Shown in pieces: positions 59,090 through 64,000 of a stretch of DNA of 64,000 nt (positions are counted from its first letter, which is position 1; every line of letters begins with the position of its first letter). A program made the position numbers and the translations under genes. This stretch comes from Hippophae tibetana (taxonomy: Eukaryota > Streptophyta > Magnoliopsida > Rosales > Elaeagnaceae), in the NCBI GenBank assembly GCA_037013495.1, contig CM072807.1, positions 7,436,001 through 7,500,000 on the forward strand, read 5' to 3'. The notes beneath the pieces are model-generated. The model ran no database searches. It was given only the letters and a program-made list of their open reading frames with translations, and was not told the DNA's origin.

Positions 59090-62000
59090 CATCCAACCAA
59101 AAAAAAGAAAAAAAAATAGAAACATTAGTGAATACATTTTACCCATAATGTTTTTAAGATATTTTCTTTTTTCACATATGTTCATTGTAAGTTCAATTGT
59201 TACAACTTTACAATTAAGTATCCAGTCTCGATATATAAGTGTGAAAAAGTGGATATATTAAAACTAATGATTTTGTATCAAAATTTTAAAGTTAAATATC
59301 ATAATTTATGAAAATTATTACGTTCATTCTAATTTACATTAATATATTAAAATTTAATAAATTCATCTATATAACGTATCATAAAGTAAATGTATGAAAA
59401 TATTTTTATCTAAATTATATGTTATTAGTTGATTAAATTGATTAATTTTAATAAGTTATAGAATATAATGTATAAAATTTAATAATTATAAAATTATTAT
59501 ACATTTTATCTGAAAGAAAAAAAAAATTGAGTAGGTGAGATAATTTTCTTTAATTTTTGGGATAAGGTAGCTATAAGTCATTTTCGAAATGTGTCGATGC
59601 AGTTTTTGGCTTGGAAGCAAATGTGTTCAAAAGTCAAAACTCTTTGCATTTATTATTCTTAAAAAACTGTACTTCACTACTTTATTACTTTGTGAATTGA
59701 AACTAAGATTTTTTTGTTTGTTTGTTTTGTTTTCATTGGTGTCAAGGTTTTAAACTAGATAGCACTTAGAATAGAGTAGTTAAAACCAGAAATTGATGTT
59801 GACCAATTTGGTATTATACATCTCAGTAATCATATTATTTTCTTTTTTCGTAATATTTATTTTTAAAAAAATTATATTAAATTTAAATTTTATTGATATA
59901 AATATAATAAATAATTTCTCATTATTTATTTTGCCGATTGAACTGCTTTTATGATGAAATAAAATAAAATCTTAGAGATCCTACAACGTGCATTCCCGTA
60001 AGTTTTATGTTTCTTGTTGGATAATTATTTTGTATTTTTAAAATGAATTCTATTTAAGTAATCCTCTTTTTCTTCTATCTTGTTATACTATTACTAATAT
60101 TGTATTCATTTAAATATTTGACTATTATCAAAATAAAACTCTAAATTTAGTTATTATTATTTTATTTTCATTTCATCTTCATTAATATATATATATTATT
60201 AATGACAATAAATCACACTTTATTTAATCACACATCTCATTTATTACTATCAATAAAAAAATAAAAAATAAATATATTGTTGGTTTGTCAAAACTACCAA
60301 ATCTTATTCTCAAATAAAAAAAATGTCGTTTCTCAAGCTCTTCTACTCCCTCACGTGTCATGCCTAATGGGACATACCTTATCAAATCAGCCACCATTAT
60401 CCTCTGACTGTGCAAAATTACTATTGAATGAAAATATTTATTTTTAACTTCGAAAATAAACGTGTATCTTAAAAATATTTTTATTATTAATAAATTTATT
60501 TTATCTTTTTATGATGAAACATGACGTTTATATGATAAAAGCCCAAATAACTCAATTACTTAAATACAACTTAAAACTAACTAATTTACTCCCATACATC
60601 TTAAAAATTATGAATGATATATATTAATTATGATAAAAATATTAAAAAAATTATTAATTATTTTGATAAGATATTACAAATATAATAATTATAAAAATAT
60701 ATATTCAAAATTAAAAATTAAAAAAACATCAAGTATAGAACACATAAACACATATTTACATGTTATTTTTAATTATCATGTATCTTTAAATTATTTATTA
60801 TGCGTTTAAATCTATCTAAATTTATTTTTTTTGAGCTATAATTAATTTTAAAAATATATAACAATTTAAAAATACAAACATATGTATTCACATGTTCTAT
60901 TTTTGATTTTTGATTTTTAAATTTTTAATATATTTTTTTATAATTAATAAATATTTTAATTATTATATTTCTACTATCCCTCATCCTTTTAAAAGTAAAA
61001 TTAAAAACTAAAATACAATTTTTTTTAAAAATCAAAATCACATATTTAGCTATTTTCCATTTATTCCGCATCGTTTATTGTAAATATAAATAACTAAAAG
61101 TCACAACAAAATTACTTTCATATTTTATTTCATAATCATAAACCATCTAAACCAGAATTTGGTCATAGCTTACAAATCGAGGGCTCATCTAGTTGTTCAC
61201 ATTCAGCACACTTAAAAGAGTTCAAACATTTCAAATGAAAATATAGTAAAAACACATGAAATTGAATGAGAAAAATGTTTTATTTAAGCACATAATGTTC
61301 AAATGTTTTGTTTGCATTTAATTTTAATTTCGTTATGGCATCTCCAATCTTAAATTTCATCTTAAATTAAATTTTATATCAAAATTTATATTTCTTTCTA
61401 TCACAAAATATCAAATATTACATCAAAAAATATATTCTTTTATAAAAGTAAAATATTTTATTTTTCTTTTATTAATTATTATATTCAACAAATTAAATAA
61501 TTATATATTACTATTAATTAGTTAAAAAATTAATAATTAATTAAATAAAATATTATATTATATTTATTATATAAATTAAAAATTACATTTAATTAAAAAT
61601 AAATATAAATATATGTTATTTAAAAATTTAAATTTCATGTCTGATTTAAAACTATATGAATTAATTCAAAATAAACAAAAAAAATGTCTCAAGAACGAAT
61701 ACATGAATCTGAACAAGGAGAAGGATCTCGAAGTAAAGACCTAGGATCTCAAAATAACACATATATTTTTTGTCAATATTTTAATAATATTACAAGATTT
61801 GTTTTCTCATCATTAAATCATTTTTTTAATTCTATATTATATTAGTATTTCATTTAGTAATTTTGTAAAGTATATACTTAATTTTAATTTATTATATGTA
61901 ATAAAAAATTTAACAATATTTTAAAAAATTTACTAAATCATTTTTTTTAGTTTATATTAATTTTTTAGCTTTATTTTGTATTATATTATTATTTTTAGTT

Positions 62001-62940
62001 ATTTTATATCATATATTTAATTTTAATTTTTTTTTATGTGTAATAAAAAATTTAACAATATTTTTAAAATTTAAAATAAAGAATAGTATTAACAACGTTT
62101 GCAACTATTAACAGTATCGCGTTAAATTAGGTATGATATTGTTAGTGTATTGAAAGAATAGCAACTTGATTTATTTAAACTACTCATATGATGCTCTAAC
62201 AGTAGTATGAATGTTGGGTATTCAAATTGATTGTATTACTTTATAATTGGAAGTTATAAATACTTTCTAGAATAGTTGTGGATGTTATTAGATTGATTAT
62301 TTAATGTATACGTAGGTTATTAAGGTTTTTGACATTTGTTTTTATTTTGTAAAAAAATAATGTAATAGATTTTTACACCACATTTTTCATGAAAAAAATA
62401 GGTGTTGTAAAAAACTTATTAAAATATTTTTTCAAGACAAAAAAACCAATTTCCGTCGTTAATATTGTTGTTTAATCAATCTTATTGAATACCAATTTAT
62501 TATAAATTAATACTAATAAAAATAAAATTTAAATCTAATTTAATTACATAAATAAATAATAATAAATAAAGTGATACAAATTTTTAACTTAAAAAATCTA
62601 ATAAAATGAATACCTTATAAAGAAAAAAATTTTACTATCAAAATTAAAATAAAAAGTATAAACATTATTGCACAAAAATTAGTCCAAATCAAACGTAAAT
62701 ATACCCAAATATTATCTAAATGTCAAAATACAATAATAGATATTTCTCAAATATTATAGAGAAAGAAAAACACAATCTTAGTGTACTGAAAGAAGAGCAA
62801 ACTTGACTAATATAAACTCTTCACGCAAAGCGAGAGAACAAATGGAAAGGACGATGGATTGTATTACTAATAAGGTACTTTAATAGTACATTAAATATTG
62901 GGTATTCAAAAGGGTGGCAGCCGATGTACTTGTTGGTCAA
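59090..62940. other. AT-rich intergenic region
   Basis: About 3.9 kb without a supported gene. It has long low-complexity AT tracts, a (TA)n run near 60186-60196, and two similar stretches near 61860-61930 and 61995-62060 that both read ATATTTAATTTTAATTT and TGTAATAAAAAATTTAACAA. The last few hundred bases would be the promoter of the gene starting at 62954. Confidence 0.5.
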
Positions 62941-62953
62941 GTCGCAGGCTTCA

Positions 62954-63066
62954 ATGGGAACAACATATATTTCCATGTCGTGTCCGTGCATCGATTCCAC
63001 TCACCCTAATTCCACTCTCCTTTTTCCAAAGCCAGGTGGTCTAGAATCCTCCAATATTGCAGTTCG
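62954..63066 (+). CDS. Probable first coding exon of an unidentified gene (partial)
   Basis: ATG 62954 opens 37 codons reading MGTTYISMSCPCIDSTHPNS and on to SSNIAVR. It is Ser/Thr/Pro-rich with few acidic residues, the composition of a plastid or mitochondrial transit peptide. It ends at a strong donor (TTCG|GTAAGT) at 63066/63067, in phase 2. The next exons are not in the window, because a copia LTR lies in the presumed intron from 63472 to the window end. The product is not recognised. The surrounding DNA is noticeably less AT-rich than the flanks, which also fits an exon. Confidence 0.5.
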
Positions 63067-63471
63067 GTAAGTTCCATTCCCGCCACTAACTAAGCCGGTG
63101 GTCTCCAAAGTTCACTCTTTTTTCGCTCTCCTTTCTCCTTCTTCTCTTATACGTAAGGTTCTCAAATTTGGGTTATTAACTGGTCCGTTTTTTGAAATGA
63201 TTTATGAAGATAGGTCTGTTTTACAATTATTGTAAATCAAAGAAAACCTCTCTCCAGTTTCATTTAGATTCATGCTACATTTGGGTCTGATTTTAGTTTT
63301 CGATATTCTGCTTGGTTGTTTTTTTTTTTTTTTTTAAACATTGGTTTAGAAATATTGGGCTATTTCTGTATTTATCTGAACTTTTAGATTCTCGGGTGAT
63401 TAAATGGTAAGTTGAGAGAGATGTCTTTCACGATTGGGATCAAGCCTCGCTTTAATTCGATTGGGTAACGA

Positions 63472-63877
63472 TGTTGTCGAGATTGTTATAAATCTCCTTA
63501 ATTTAAGGAGCAAATTAATGAGTAAAACATGTAGTAAAACAATTAGCTTAATTTAAAGAACTATTAATTAAGTAGTAAATTTTTCTATAAATAGATATGT
63601 AATTGTAATGAATTTATCATCCAAGTGTTTATTTCAATAGAGAAAAAAGCTTTTTTGAGATAAAATTGAGAGTAATTTTCTTGGGTGTAATTAGGTTGTG
63701 AGTTATGAGTGTTGTAAACACCTTGTGTAATTTCTCCTCTTTCAATAAAAAGATCTGCAGTAAGTTCGGAGACGTAAGCAAGATTAATCGAACTCCGTTA
63801 TCAAATTTGTGTATTATTTTGTCTATCTTGTTTTCTCATAAATCTGGTTTATCGGAAATTTATGTAATTTCCCAACA
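63472..63877 (+). repeat. 5' LTR of Copia-4
   Basis: Starts TGTTG and ends CAACA, a perfect 5-bp inverted terminal pair. TATA box TATAAATA at 63586-63593, AATAAAAAGA-type polyadenylation region near 63745. Length 406 bp. The second LTR lies outside the window, so the left border rests on the terminal pair and PBS only. Confidence 0.7.
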
Positions 63878-63879
63878 AC

Positions 63880-63891
63880 TAGTATTAGAGC
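63880..63891 (+). other. Primer binding site of Copia-4 (initiator tRNA-Met, mutated)
   Basis: TAGTATTAGAGC, two bases away from TGGTATCAGAGC, directly after the LTR end. Confidence 0.7.
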
Positions 63892-64000
63892 TTTTGGTGG
63901 TGATTTCTGTCATTTTCTTACAATAATACTATTAACGTGAATAGTGAATTACGTGAGTAGTGCAATTTTGTCGACGATATTTGTTCGTTGACGGAGGTGT

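Larger units (their letters stand above)
63472..64000 (+). mobile_element. Ty1/copia element (Copia-4), 5' end only
   Basis: 5' LTR 63472-63877, then a primer binding site, then untranslated leader running off the window. Same strand as the presumed host gene and inside its first intron. Confidence 0.72.

Overview
The window is nuclear DNA from a flowering plant, most likely a eudicot. It has AT-rich intergenic DNA, short phase-preserving introns with GT/AG borders, plant single-copy housekeeping genes, and Ty1/copia and Ty3/gypsy LTR retrotransposons with plant-type primer binding sites. The species cannot be named from the sequence alone. No CRISPR array, rRNA gene or convincing tRNA gene was seen.

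Four host genes read as complete. They are an FAD-dependent monooxygenase of the MO1/CTF2A type (+, 14591-18531, 6 exons, 407 aa), the 26S proteasome lid subunit RPN3 (+, 19964-22870, 8 exons, 486 aa), the TRAPP subunit TRAPPC2L (-, 27753-29729, 5 exons, 143 aa) and a large UBC23/UBE2O-like E2 ubiquitin-conjugating enzyme (+, 47789-53337, 7 coding exons, 1148 aa, with a 5'UTR intron). All exon chains stay in frame across every junction, which is the main support for the models. A probable first coding exon of another gene lies at 62954-63066. At 379-731 on the minus strand there is a decayed last-exon fragment of a second monooxygenase, so the locus once held at least two copies.

Layout: 0.4-0.7 kb monooxygenase relic; 1.06-8.56 kb decayed copia element (Copia-1) with a perfect 5-bp target duplication and a gypsy-type solo LTR inside it; 9.4-14.2 kb minus-strand copia element (Copia-2) just upstream of the intact monooxygenase; 14.6-22.9 kb monooxygenase and RPN3; 24.05-26.7 kb a large imperfect inverted repeat made of decayed coding DNA, perhaps of pararetroviral origin; 27.7-29.7 kb TRAPPC2L; 31.3-45.5 kb a three-level nest of gypsy elements (Tat-like outer element, Athila-like minus-strand element inside it, solo LTR inside that); 46.7-53.3 kb UBC23; 54.0-59.1 kb minus-strand copia element (Copia-3); 59.1-62.9 kb AT-rich DNA; 62.95 kb to the end a partial gene with a fourth copia 5' LTR in its presumed first intron.

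The host genes do not form a pathway cluster. RPN3 and UBC23 both belong to the ubiquitin-proteasome system, but they are about 25 kb apart and separated by transposons, so I read this as chance. None of the retroelements is intact. The observations most worth a second look are the regulatory-motif arrays in the LTRs (as-1-like, tandem G-box and tandem W-box), the inverted-repeat locus at 24-26.7 kb, and the replacement of the Copia-2 5' LTR R/U5 region by a higher-order tandem repeat.
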